Source: Candidatus Nomurabacteria bacterium | GTDB lineage: Bacteria; Patescibacteriota; Minisyncoccia; Phycocordibacterales; UBA9973 | Assembly: GCA_021413565.1 (NCBI GenBank) | Contig: JAIOQC010000016.1 | Location: forward strand, 1-13,822 | Direction: 5' to 3' | DNA: 13,822 nucleotides | Shown: piece by piece, positions 1 through 6,236 of the stretch | Position numbering within the stretch: the first letter of the stretch is position 1 | Layout: the number at the start of each line of letters is the position of its first letter | Position numbers and translations under genes: made by a program | Notes under the pieces: model-generated | Seen by the model: the letters and a program-made list of their open reading frames with translations, nothing else | Told to the model about the DNA's origin: nothing | Database searches by the model: none

Positions 1-1
1 T

Positions 2-724
2 CTTACAAAGTACGGTTTCGACGGTGCAAACGCTCCAGTTATCCGTGGTTCAGCCCTTAAAGCGCTTGAAGCAAAGGACAACACAGATGAATGGTCAAAG
101 AAGATCAAGGATCTTATGTCTACTCTCGACTCATACATCCCAATGCCTGAGCGTGCAACAGACAAGCCATTTATCATGCCTGTCGAAGACATTTTCTCTA
201 TCGAAGGTCGCGGTACAGTAGTTACCGGACGAATCGAACGAGGAACTGTTAAGGTTGGTGACGAAGTTGAAATTGTCGGTATCAACCCTACAACCAAAAC
301 GGTTATAACTGGTATCGAAATGTTCAACAAACAGCTCCAGTCAGGTATGGCAGGAGACAATGCAGGAGTACTCCTCCGAGGTACAGCAAAGGATGCTGTT
401 ACTCGCGGACAGGTTCTTGCAAAGCCAGGTACAACTACTCCTCATACAGAGTTCGAGGCAGAAGTTCTCATCTTGAAGAAAGAGGAAGGAGGCCGACACA
501 CTCCATTCTTCAACGGTTACAAACCTCAGTTCTACGTTCGTACAACTGACGTTACCGGTGAAGTGACTCTCAACCCTGGTGTTGAAATGGTTATGCCTGG
601 AGATACAGTTACCTTCAAGGTAAAGCTCCATGCTCCTATCGCTCTTGAAGAGAAGCAGCGCTTCGCTATTCGAGAAGGTGGAAAGACTGTTGGTGCTGGT
701 GTTGTAACAAAAATAATTAAATAG
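2..724 (+). CDS. tuf: Elongation factor Tu, C-terminal 240 residues (5' end off window)
   Basis: EF-Tu carries aminoacyl-tRNA to the ribosomal A site as a GTP complex. The frame is open from base 2, and the visible part starts just before the G5 nucleotide-binding motif (RGSALKALE), so the P-loop and switch regions lie outside the window. Domain 2 follows ([18 protein letters not shown], then VTGRIERG), then domain 3 with [23 protein letters not shown] and the usual end [20 protein letters not shown]. Alignment by eye with E. coli EF-Tu is continuous with no gaps of note. An ATG at 116 is internal and not the start. tuf directly upstream of rpsJ is the common str-S10 junction. No terminator is seen after it; the spacer instead holds a heptad-armed hairpin whose first TAG is the tuf stop codon. 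Confidence 0.98.
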   Translation, partial: LTKYGFDGANAPVIRGSALKALEAKDNTDEWSKKIKDLMSTLDSYIPMPERATDKPFIMPVEDIFSIEGRGTVVTGRIERGTVKVGDEVEIVGINPTTKTVITGIEMFNKQLQSGMAGDNAGVLLRGTAKDAVTRGQVLAKPGTTTPHTEFEAEVLILKKEEGGRHTPFFNGYKPQFYVRTTDVTGEVTLNPGVEMVMPGDTVTFKVKLHAPIALEEKQRFAIREGGKTVGAGVVTKIIK

Positions 725-808
725 CGAATAGCGGATAGAGATAAGCGAAAAGGGAAACAGGTTCTGAATCCCATCATACTCTTAACTCTAAACCCTAATC
801 CCTAATAT
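722..808 (+). repeat. Heptad-armed hairpin element A (tuf-rpsJ spacer)
   Basis: The whole spacer is organised in 7-nt steps. Left arm: TAGCGAA (722), TAGCGGA (729), TAGAGAT (736), AAGCGAA (743). Right arm: ACTCTTA (778), ACTCTAA (785), ACCCTAA (792), TCCCTAA (799), ending 3 nt before the rpsJ ATG. The reverse complement of the right arm (TTAGGGA, TTAGGGT, TTAGAGT, TAAGAGT) resembles the left arm, so the arms can pair imperfectly. The apex (752-772) is itself palindromic: GGGA-aa-CAG-gtt-CTG-aa-TCCC. Element B shares this apex. Function is unknown. Confidence 0.8.
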
Positions 809-1171
809 ATGTCTACAGAATTAAAAACTAAAAAAACAAAAGCGGTGAAGAAAGAAGAGAATGCTACTATTCAACTTCGTATCCGTGTAAGAGCTTATGA
901 GAACAAAATCCTTGATGCATCTGTCAAGCAGATTATTGATACAGCCTTACGCTATGATGCAAAGATAGTTGGTCCAATTCCTCTTCCGACTGAAATCAAG
1001 AAATACACTGTGAATCGCGCATCTTTTGTTTTCAAAAATGCTCGTGAGCAATTCGAAATCAGGATTCACAAGCGTGTCATTGACATTCTTAATCCTAATC
1101 CGAAAACTATCGAAGCTCTCACAAACTTATCACTTCCGTCTGGAGTTGATATTGACGTAAAGATGATGTAA
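809..1171 (+). CDS. rpsJ: 30S ribosomal protein S10
   Basis: S10 is a 30S head protein, and in E. coli it also acts as NusE in antitermination. The 120-residue product has a Lys-rich N-terminal extension of about 17 residues relative to the 103-residue E. coli protein. The core follows: IRVRAYENKILD, then GPIPLPTEIKKYTV and EQFEIRIHKRVIDI, ending LPSGVDIDVKMM. GPIPLPT is the family hallmark. The start at 809 is the only sensible ATG. It lies directly after hairpin element A with no Shine-Dalgarno sequence. It is the first S10-cluster gene and is followed by rplC after a 96-bp spacer that holds element B. Confidence 0.98.
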   Translation: MSTELKTKKTKAVKKEENATIQLRIRVRAYENKILDASVKQIIDTALRYDAKIVGPIPLPTEIKKYTVNRASFVFKNAREQFEIRIHKRVIDILNPNPKTIEALTNLSLPSGVDIDVKMM

Positions 1172-1267
1172 CTAAGCAGCGAATAGAGAATAGAGCAAAG
1201 GGAATAGGGAAAATCAGGAACACTGAATCCCGCCCTATACGCCAATCACTATCCGCTATATACTATT
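1172..1267 (+). repeat. Heptad-armed hairpin element B (rpsJ-rplC spacer)
   Basis: This is the same architecture as element A. Left heptads: AGCGAAT (1178), AGAGAAT (1185), AGAGCAA (1192), AGGGAAT (1199), AGGGAAA (1206). Right heptads: CCCTATA (1233), CGCCAAT (1240), CACTATC (1247), CGCTATA (1254), TACTATT (1261), the last touching the rplC ATG. CTA recurs at 1235, 1249, 1256 and 1263, all multiples of 7 apart. The apex at 1207-1231 reads GGGA-aaat-CAG-gaaca-CTG-aa-TCCC, so it keeps the paired segments of element A while the loops differ. Confidence 0.8.
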
Positions 1268-1903
1268 ATGAAATTTATCCTTGGTAAAAAACAGCATATG
1301 ATGCAATGTTTTGCTTCAGACGGCACAGTTATCCCAGCAACTGTTATTCAGGCTGGCCCACTAGTTGTCACTCAAGTAAAAACTCCTGATACAGATGGAT
1401 ACACCGCTGTTCAGGTAGCATTTGATGAACAAAAAGAAAAGCGCGCAACAAAAGCGCATCTTGGACACATCTTGCCATCTAAAAAGGGCAAAGAAGGTGA
1501 AGTTGATGGAGCTGGTGCATTTAAGCATCTTCGCGAATTTCGTGATATTGAAGAAATTGCTATTGGTGACCGTATTACAGTTGGAGTATTCTCTGAAGGT
1601 GATATGGTTATGGTCTCTGGCTTGTCAAAAGGTAAGGGATTCCAAGGTGTAGTCAAACGACACGGTTTCCACGGAGGACCACGTTCTCACGGTCAGAAAC
1701 ACTCTGAGCGTGAGCCAGGTTCAATCGGCGGAGGACTAAGAAATAAAGTTCCAAAAGGTATGCGCATGGCTGGCCGAACAGGTGGCGATCGCATTACTGT
1801 AAAGAATCTTGAAATCATTGGTGTTGATAAAGAGAATAATCAATTACTCATTAAGGGTGCTATTCCTGGACGACGAGGAACTCTCGTAGAAATTGTCGGT
1901 TAA
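1268..1903 (+). CDS. rplC: 50S ribosomal protein L3
   Basis: L3 is an early-assembly 50S protein whose central loop reaches toward the peptidyl-transferase centre. The product has 211 residues (E. coli 209). Seen in order: N-terminal MKFILGKKQHMMQCF, the central SKGKGFQGVVKRHGF and HGGPRSHGQKHSEREPGSIG loop, then KGMRMAGRTGGDRITVKNLE and the C-terminal LIKGAIPGRRGTLVEI. The KGFQG, PGSIG and KMAG-type motifs are diagnostic. The start at 1268 matches the family N-terminus. No ribosome binding site is visible: the right arm of element B runs directly into the ATG. Confidence 0.98.
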   Translation: MKFILGKKQHMMQCFASDGTVIPATVIQAGPLVVTQVKTPDTDGYTAVQVAFDEQKEKRATKAHLGHILPSKKGKEGEVDGAGAFKHLREFRDIEEIAIGDRITVGVFSEGDMVMVSGLSKGKGFQGVVKRHGFHGGPRSHGQKHSEREPGSIGGGLRNKVPKGMRMAGRTGGDRITVKNLEIIGVDKENNQLLIKGAIPGRRGTLVEIVG

Positions 1904-1937
1904 TCAATGATTGCCTGAATTTTTAAGGCTAATACTT

Positions 1938-2603
1938 ATGGAAACACAAATATACAATCAAAAAGGTAAATCTGTTGGAAAACTTTCTCTTCCAGAGTCT
2001 ATCTTCGGGCTTCCTTGGAATGGTGACTTGGTTCACCAAGTTGTTACTGCTATGCAAGCAAATGCTCGTACACCAGTTGCACACACAAAGACTCGTGGAG
2101 AAGTTTCTGGTGGAGGACGAAAGCCATGGAAACAAAAAGGTACTGGACGCGCTCGTCACGGTTCATCACGTTCTCCAATCTGGAAAGGTGGTGGAGTAAC
2201 TCATGGTCCTCGCAACGAGAAGAGTTATGACCAAAAAATCAACAAGAAAATGAAAGCAAAAGCACTTTACACTGTGCTTTCTGAAAAACTTCGCAAAGGA
2301 CAACTTATGTTTGTTGAAGATTTAACACTCAAGAACATCAAAACAAAAGATGCTGTTGCTGTAATCAAAGACCTTTCTTCTGTGTCAGGTTTTGAAAAGA
2401 TTATTGGTGGTAAGAAGCCAAATACTTATATTACTGTTCCAGCAAAGGGTGATACTCTTAAAAAGAGTTTTGCCAATATTCCAACTGTTGAAATTGATGA
2501 AGTTCGAAACATGAACCCTGTTGATCTTTTAGCATATCGATACATTGTAATTTCTCAACCACAAGAATCTATCGCTTTCTTGGGTGGAAAATTGGAGAAA
2601 TAA
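1938..2603 (+). CDS. rplD: 50S ribosomal protein L4 (uL4)
   Basis: L4 lines part of the peptide exit tunnel and in E. coli autoregulates the S10 operon. The product is 221 residues from the ATG at 1938 (METQIYNQKGKSVG). A TTG nine codons upstream is in frame but would only add a non-family leader. The tunnel loop is clear: TKTRGEVSGGGRKPWKQKG, then GRARHGSSRSPIWKGGG and HGPRNEKSY. The C-terminal globular part ends with DLLAYRYIVISQPQES. An AAGG about 9 nt before the start is one of only two candidate Shine-Dalgarno matches among the ribosomal genes here, and it lies in the 3' arm of a small imperfect hairpin (1913-1929). Confidence 0.97.
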   Translation: METQIYNQKGKSVGKLSLPESIFGLPWNGDLVHQVVTAMQANARTPVAHTKTRGEVSGGGRKPWKQKGTGRARHGSSRSPIWKGGGVTHGPRNEKSYDQKINKKMKAKALYTVLSEKLRKGQLMFVEDLTLKNIKTKDAVAVIKDLSSVSGFEKIIGGKKPNTYITVPAKGDTLKKSFANIPTVEIDEVRNMNPVDLLAYRYIVISQPQESIAFLGGKLEK

Positions 2604-2607
2604 TTTT

Positions 2608-2937
2608 ATGACAACAACAAAGACAAAAAAGAATACAGAAAAAGTAGCAATTAAAAAAGACGTGAAGACACATCCTCTTATTATTGGACCTCGTATGACT
2701 GAGAAAGGAGCGATTGGTGCCGAAAAGGGAATCTACACATTTAATGTTGCTCGTACTGCCAACAAGAATGAAATCAAGAAGGCTATTAAAATGCTTTATA
2801 ATGTCACACCAATCAAGATTTCAGTCATTCAAATTACTGCCAAGACAAAGACACGAGGTAATGTAATAGGAAAACAATCAGGAGGTAAGAAAGCGGTCGT
2901 GCATTTAAAGAAAGGTGAGAAGATTACATTTGCATAG
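2608..2937 (+). CDS. rplW: 50S ribosomal protein L23
   Basis: L23 sits at the exit tunnel mouth and in bacteria docks trigger factor and SRP. The product is 109 residues from the ATG at 2608 (MTTTKTKKNTEK). A GTG at 2584 lies inside rplD and is less likely. After a Lys/Thr-rich leader of about 25 residues comes the family core: PLIIGPRMTEKGAIGAEKGI, YTFNVARTANKNEIKKAIK and MLYNVTPIKISVIQITAKTK. It lies 4 nt after rplD. A GGAG at the end of rplD, about 10 nt upstream, is a possible weak ribosome binding site. Confidence 0.97.
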   Translation: MTTTKTKKNTEKVAIKKDVKTHPLIIGPRMTEKGAIGAEKGIYTFNVARTANKNEIKKAIKMLYNVTPIKISVIQITAKTKTRGNVIGKQSGGKKAVVHLKKGEKITFA

Positions 2938-2964
2938 TTTGATTCTGATCACTATAAATAATTT

Positions 2965-3810
2965 ATGAAAACCTATAGACCAACAACACCATCAAAACGC
3001 CATCAGACTACCGTTACATATCGGGGAGTTTTGACTGCAAGTGAACCACAAAAGTCTTTGACTCGTGGATTCAAGCGTTCTGTCGGAAGAAACAATCAAG
3101 GACGAATTACTACTCGCCATAAAGGTGGTGGTCACAAGCGTCTTTACCGAGAGATTGATTTCATGTACAACAAGCATGATATCCCTGCAAAAATTACAAC
3201 TATCGAATATGACCCAAATCGTAATGCATTTATCGGTCTTGCAGTTTATGCTGACGGTGAAAAGCGTTATGTTGTTGTGCCTAAATCTGTAAAAGTTGGA
3301 GACAAGTTTACTGTTGGAGAAAAAGCTCCATTAACAGTAGGTAATCGTTTACCATTGAAACTTATACCAGTTGGTACATTTGTATACAATATCGAAATTA
3401 AAGCTGGCAACGGTGCAAAGCTTGCACGTTCTGCTGGAACATTTGGACAAGTTGTGGCTAACGACTTGGGCTACACTAACATCAAGATGCCATCTACAGA
3501 AGTTCGCAAGGTTTCTGAAAATGCATGGGCATGTATTGGTGAAGTTTCTAACTCAGAATATCAACTTCAAAACTTTGGTAAAGCAGGACGTTCACGCTGG
3601 AAGGGTATCCGACCAACAGTTCGTGGTTCTGCTATGAACCCAGTTGACCACCCATACGGAGGAGGTGAAGGTGCTCAAGGGCGAGGTCTACGACGTGCCA
3701 AGACTATGTGGGGTAAGCCATCAGGTAAAGGTCAGAAGACTCGTACACCGAAGAAATACTCAAACATGTGGATTGTCTCTCGAAGAAAAGTTGGCAAATC
3801 AAAGAAGTAA
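2965..3810 (+). CDS. rplB: 50S ribosomal protein L2 (uL2)
   Basis: L2 is needed for subunit association and for organising the peptidyl-transferase region. The product has 281 residues (E. coli 273). The order is KSLTRGFKRSVGRNNQGRIT, TRHKGGGHKRLYREIDF, the SH3-like middle with KLIPVGTFVYNIE and LARSAGT, then KAGRSRWKGIRPTVRGSAMN and the PVDHPYGGGEG loop. His229 of the loop is kept, but the second His of the usual DHPHGGGEG is Tyr231. The C-terminus is the usual Lys/Arg tail. It is the last gene before a strong terminator, whereas rpsS normally follows at once. Confidence 0.98.
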   Translation: MKTYRPTTPSKRHQTTVTYRGVLTASEPQKSLTRGFKRSVGRNNQGRITTRHKGGGHKRLYREIDFMYNKHDIPAKITTIEYDPNRNAFIGLAVYADGEKRYVVVPKSVKVGDKFTVGEKAPLTVGNRLPLKLIPVGTFVYNIEIKAGNGAKLARSAGTFGQVVANDLGYTNIKMPSTEVRKVSENAWACIGEVSNSEYQLQNFGKAGRSRWKGIRPTVRGSAMNPVDHPYGGGEGAQGRGLRRAKTMWGKPSGKGQKTRTPKKYSNMWIVSRRKVGKSKK

Positions 3811-3812
3811 GA

Positions 3813-3840
3813 AAGAACAAAGAACAAAGAACAAAAAACA
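3813..3840 (+). repeat. AAGAACA heptamer array
   Basis: Three perfect tandem copies of AAGAACA (3813, 3820, 3827) and a fourth degenerate copy AAAAACA (3834) begin three bases after the rplB stop codon. The last copy forms the outer 5' arm of the downstream terminator stem. The 7-nt period is the same as in the other spacer elements, although the motif differs. Confidence 0.75.
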
Positions 3841-3861
3841 CCCAAAAGGGTGTTTTTTGTT
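3830..3861 (+). terminator. Rho-independent terminator after rplB
   Basis: A perfect 14-bp stem (3830-3843 with 3848-3861) has an AAAA loop. The core is CACCC/GGGTG and the outer stem is an A-tract paired with a T-tract (TTTTTT at 3853-3858). Because the A and T tracts are symmetric it could work in both directions. It ends the first ribosomal transcription unit. Confidence 0.9.
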
Positions 3862-3868
3862 TGATCTA

Positions 3869-3896
3869 TTGACTATTCTTTGTAATTTGGTTTAAT
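3869..3896 (+). promoter_or_regulatory. Candidate promoter of the 3920 membrane-protein gene
   Basis: TTGACT (3869-3874), a 16-nt spacer and TTTAAT (3891-3896, 5 of 6 matches to TATAAT) start a few bases after the rplB terminator. The same TTGACT -35 box recurs before rpsS and rpsN. Confidence 0.55.
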
Positions 3897-3919
3897 TAAG
3901 TAAATTAATTTTAAAGGAA

Positions 3920-4252
3920 ATGAAAGAATTACTACCTCTTATGTTTTTTGGCGCAGTTCTGTATCTGGGTCAATTAATTACTGTGTACCGCGAATTCAGT
4001 GAAAATTCCATTGGGCTTAATACTTTTTCTAAATTTAAAAAAATGTCACTTATTGCAAGGTGTTTAATCTGCCTTATTCCCATTTCAACTTATATAGTTC
4101 GCAACTTGTTAAAACGAGGAACGTGGGAACTAACTTGTTATGAGCATAATATGGTAATGACCGAAACACCACGTTGGTTAATCAAATGTCTTCCAACAAC
4201 ATTAATTTTTATCTCAGCATTACTTCTTCAATCAAAACCAGAACATGCTTAG
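3920..4252 (+). CDS. Small predicted membrane protein, unrecognised
   Basis: The 110-residue product is not one I recognise. Three hydrophobic stretches are likely membrane segments: about residues 4-23, 43-62 and 86-104. The loops between them contain several Lys/Arg (KFKK near 38-41, RNLLKRG near 61-67), suggesting a cytoplasmic side. There is no signal-peptidase or catalytic motif, and its Cys residues (48, 51, 73, 90) form no CXXC pair. It starts island 1, inserted where rpsS normally follows rplB, and has its own candidate promoter. An AAAGGA lies only one base before the ATG, too close for a normal ribosome binding site. Codon use is A+T-rich like its neighbours, so there is no sign of recent transfer. 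Confidence 0.7.
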   Translation: MKELLPLMFFGAVLYLGQLITVYREFSENSIGLNTFSKFKKMSLIARCLICLIPISTYIVRNLLKRGTWELTCYEHNMVMTETPRWLIKCLPTTLIFISALLLQSKPEHA

Positions 4253-4276
4253 ATGTCAGACAATACCTATTCCAAT

Positions 4277-4305
4277 AAATAGTCATTAACCATATGGCTA
4301 TTTTT
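4277..4305 (+). terminator. Possible terminator before dgkA
   Basis: A 10-bp stem with one G-U pair (4277-4286 with 4294-4303) has a TAACCAT loop and a T5 run (4301-4305) that partly forms the 3' arm. It would end transcription of the small membrane-protein gene. It overlaps the candidate dgkA promoter, so one of the two roles may be wrong. Confidence 0.45.
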
Positions 4306-4315
4306 GTTGTATACT
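4286..4315 (+). promoter_or_regulatory. Candidate dgkA promoter, probably leaderless
   Basis: TTAACC (4286-4291), an 18-nt spacer and TATACT (4310-4315, 5 of 6 consensus). Initiation about 7 nt after the -10 box falls on the ATG at 4322, which implies a leaderless mRNA. Confidence 0.5.
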
Positions 4316-4321
4316 ACTTAT

Positions 4322-4720
4322 ATGCAAAAGCAACTCTCAGAAAAAAAACGATTCTCAATAATCTCTCGCATAAAAAGTACTAACAATGCATGGAGAGGTA
4401 TTGGTATTTTTATTCGTAGTACTCACAATGCTTGGATTCATTGTTTTTTTGGTATTCTTGCTATTTACTTAGGTTTTGTATTAAATATTTCAAATATTGA
4501 ATGGGTATTGATTATTTTCTCTATTGGATTTGTGATACTTGCAGAGACTATCAATACTGCAATTGAGATAGACATCGATCTGACAAGCCCTACATATCAT
4601 CCATATGCTCGTGACACAAAAGATGTGGCAGCAGGGGCAGTTCTCATTACAGTCTTTATTTCGTGCGTTGTGGGGCTGATAATTTTCCTACCCAAAATAC
4701 TCTTATTAAATACAATTTGA
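4322..4720 (+). CDS. dgkA: Diacylglycerol/undecaprenol kinase (DgkA family)
   Basis: This is a small integral-membrane lipid kinase that phosphorylates diacylglycerol or, in many bacteria, undecaprenol, feeding the lipid-carrier pool for cell-wall synthesis. The product has 132 residues from the ATG at 4322; a TTG at 4304 in the same frame is less likely. Family motifs: AWRGIGIFIRSTHNAWIH (23-40), the active-site motif ETINTAIE (75-82), and the nucleotide-region KDVAAGAVL (100-108). Three hydrophobic segments lie at about 41-57, 60-74 and 106-126. Which lipid it uses cannot be told from sequence. It is the second gene of island 1 and is not functionally related to the ribosomal genes. Confidence 0.93.
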   Translation: MQKQLSEKKRFSIISRIKSTNNAWRGIGIFIRSTHNAWIHCFFGILAIYLGFVLNISNIEWVLIIFSIGFVILAETINTAIEIDIDLTSPTYHPYARDTKDVAAGAVLITVFISCVVGLIIFLPKILLLNTI

Positions 4721-4744
4721 CTTTATTTTTTAATTTGTTAGTAT
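4717..4744 (+). promoter_or_regulatory. Promoter restarting the ribosomal cluster at rpsS
   Basis: TTGACT (4717-4722), a T-rich 16-nt spacer and TAGTAT (4739-4744). The -35 box overlaps the end of dgkA (its TGA stop is 4718-4720). The same pair of hexamers is found upstream of rpsN. A short hairpin (AGCTC-acga-GAGCT, 4754-4767) would lie at the 5' end of the transcript, before the rpsS ATG at 4780. Confidence 0.7.
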
Positions 4745-4779
4745 AGACGGACGAGCTCACGAGAGCTTATTTATATTGT

Positions 4780-5124
4780 ATGACAAGATCACTTAAAAAA
4801 GGTCCATATGTTGATGAACGGCTTCTTAAAAAGATTGCCGGTAAAAAGCCTATTGAAACAGGTATGATTAAGACATGGTCACGCGCATGTGTAATCTCAC
4901 CAGAAATGGTTGGTTTCATGTTTGGTGTTCACAATGGCAAGACACACGTTGAAGTCCTTGTAAGTGAAGACATGGTTGGTCATCGTCTGGGTGAGTTCTC
5001 TCTAACAAGAAAGTTTGTCAGACACGGAGGTAAGATGCAAAAGGAACTTGAGCAGAAAAAGAAAGAAGCCGAGATTTCTGCAGCCAAGTCAGCCAAAGCA
5101 TCTAGCGATACAAAGAAAAAATAA
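4780..5124 (+). CDS. rpsS: 30S ribosomal protein S19
   Basis: S19 is a 30S head protein that contacts S13 and the intersubunit bridge. The product has 114 residues (E. coli 92). It opens with the hallmark [19 protein letters not shown], continues with [20 protein letters not shown] and [19 protein letters not shown], then [13 protein letters not shown]. The extra length is a C-terminal Lys/Ala/Glu-rich tail of about 25 residues, probably disordered. It opens the second ribosomal transcription unit after island 1. No Shine-Dalgarno sequence precedes the ATG. Confidence 0.98.
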   Translation: MTRSLKKGPYVDERLLKKIAGKKPIETGMIKTWSRACVISPEMVGFMFGVHNGKTHVEVLVSEDMVGHRLGEFSLTRKFVRHGGKMQKELEQKKKEAEISAAKSAKASSDTKKK

Positions 5125-5133
5125 ATTTGAACT

Positions 5134-5556
5134 ATGAAAGCATTTCTTAAAAATTACAGACAGTCACCCCGCAAGGTTCGCCTTGTAGCTGACTTACTTA
5201 AAGGCAAAAGGGTTGCCGATGGTTTTGTTCAGTTGAGTGCGCTACCAAAGCGTGCGACTCTTCCAATGCAGAAGCTTCTTGCTTCGGCTGTAGCGAATGC
5301 TAAACAAAAGGGCATTACAGAAGAGAATCTATTTATACAAAATATTACAGTTGATAAAGGTATTGTTCTAAAGCGTAGTATGCCTCGTGCTCGAGGAAGT
5401 GCTTCACGCATCAATAAGCGTACAAGTCACATCACAGTTACTTTAATAGAAAAGGCTAGTGAAAAGAAAGTAAAAGCTACTAAGGCACAAAAGGCTATTA
5501 AAAAAGAATCAACACCGAAAGTTAAAAAGACAGTTAAGGCTCAAGCCGCAAAATAA
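5134..5556 (+). CDS. rplV: 50S ribosomal protein L22
   Basis: L22 spans the 50S, and its long beta-hairpin lines the exit tunnel next to L4. The product has 140 residues (E. coli 110). Core motifs: NYRQSPRKVRLVADLLKGK, then PMQKLLASAVANAKQK and the hairpin KRSMPRARGSASRINKRTSH. A Lys/Ala-rich tail of about 30 residues extends the C-terminus, like that of S19 just upstream. The start at 5134 gives the usual short N-terminus before SPRKVR. There is a 9-nt gap from rpsS and 3 nt to rpsC. Confidence 0.98.
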   Translation: MKAFLKNYRQSPRKVRLVADLLKGKRVADGFVQLSALPKRATLPMQKLLASAVANAKQKGITEENLFIQNITVDKGIVLKRSMPRARGSASRINKRTSHITVTLIEKASEKKVKATKAQKAIKKESTPKVKKTVKAQAAK

Positions 5557-5559
5557 TAT

Positions 5560-6222
5560 ATGTCAAAAGTTGTCCATCCATACGCACATAGATTAGTAAC
5601 ACTCCGTGATTGGAAATCACGCTGGTTTGCTGATAAGAAATACAAAGATTTACTAAAGAGTGATGTTGTTATTCGTGAATTTCTTGTAAAGAAACTTCGT
5701 GGATTTTATGTTTCTCGCATTGAAATTGAAAGAAATGTAAAGGCTACAAAAGTTATGGTTCACACATCACGACCTGGTATGATTATTGGCCGTTCAGGTG
5801 AAGGTGCTGCAAAACTTAAGGCTGACCTTGTCTCTACTATGAAAAAGCGTGGAGTAATTATTCCTGAAGATTTCAAATTCGACATTGTTGAGGTTACAAA
5901 TCCTGATGCTGATGCTGCTATTGTTGCTTGTATGATTGCTGAAGGCTTAGAGAAGCGTCTACCATACCGCCGTGTTATGAAGCAAATGATTGAAAAAGTT
6001 ATGGGTGCACGAGGAGTTAAAGGTGCTCGTATATACTTAGGTGGCCGTCTTGCTGGTTCTGAAATTGCTCGTTCTGAGCAAATCAAGCGTGGTTCTATTC
6101 CACTTCAGACATTCCGTGCTGATGTTGATTTCGCCCGTGAAAAAGCCCATATGACTTATGGTGATATTGGTATTAAGGTTTGGATTTATCGCGGTGAAGT
6201 ATTTAATGATATCAAGAAATAA
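5560..6222 (+). CDS. rpsC: 30S ribosomal protein S3
   Basis: S3 lies at the mRNA entry channel and contributes to helicase activity there. The product has 220 residues (E. coli 233). The N-terminus MSKVVHPYAHRLVTLRDWKS differs from the common GQKVNPxGxRLG form; I associate this form with CPR. The KH domain shows the GXXG loop in MIIGRSGEGAAKL. The C-terminal domain has MIAEGLEKRLPYRRVMKQ, GVKGARIYLGGRLAGSEIAR and the conserved TYGDIGIKVWIYRGE end. It lies 3 nt after rplV. Confidence 0.98.
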   Translation: MSKVVHPYAHRLVTLRDWKSRWFADKKYKDLLKSDVVIREFLVKKLRGFYVSRIEIERNVKATKVMVHTSRPGMIIGRSGEGAAKLKADLVSTMKKRGVIIPEDFKFDIVEVTNPDADAAIVACMIAEGLEKRLPYRRVMKQMIEKVMGARGVKGARIYLGGRLAGSEIARSEQIKRGSIPLQTFRADVDFAREKAHMTYGDIGIKVWIYRGEVFNDIKK

Positions 6223-6236
6223 AATCAATTAATTTT

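Noticed and set aside
341..777. Minus-strand open frames over tuf and other long antisense frames across the cluster
   Set aside because: They are antisense to conserved genes, show no family motifs and have no promoter or start signals of their own.
778..805. Telomere-like TTAGGG repeats at a linear end
   Set aside because: The four complement-strand units are degenerate, internal, and sit in a short spacer between two conserved genes, so they belong to the heptad element rather than to a chromosome end.
722..1267. CRISPR-like repeats
   Set aside because: Units are 7 nt and degenerate with no spacers; CRISPR repeats are about 24-40 nt with unique spacers, and no cas genes are present.
1911..1937. 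TTG start giving L4 a nine-residue leader
   Set aside because: METQIYNQ at 1938 matches the normal L4 beginning, and the leader MPEFLRLIL lies over a small hairpin with no ribosome binding site.
3811..4779. Island 1 as a recent mobile element
   Set aside because: No transposase, integrase, inverted repeats or target duplications are visible, and base composition matches the flanks.
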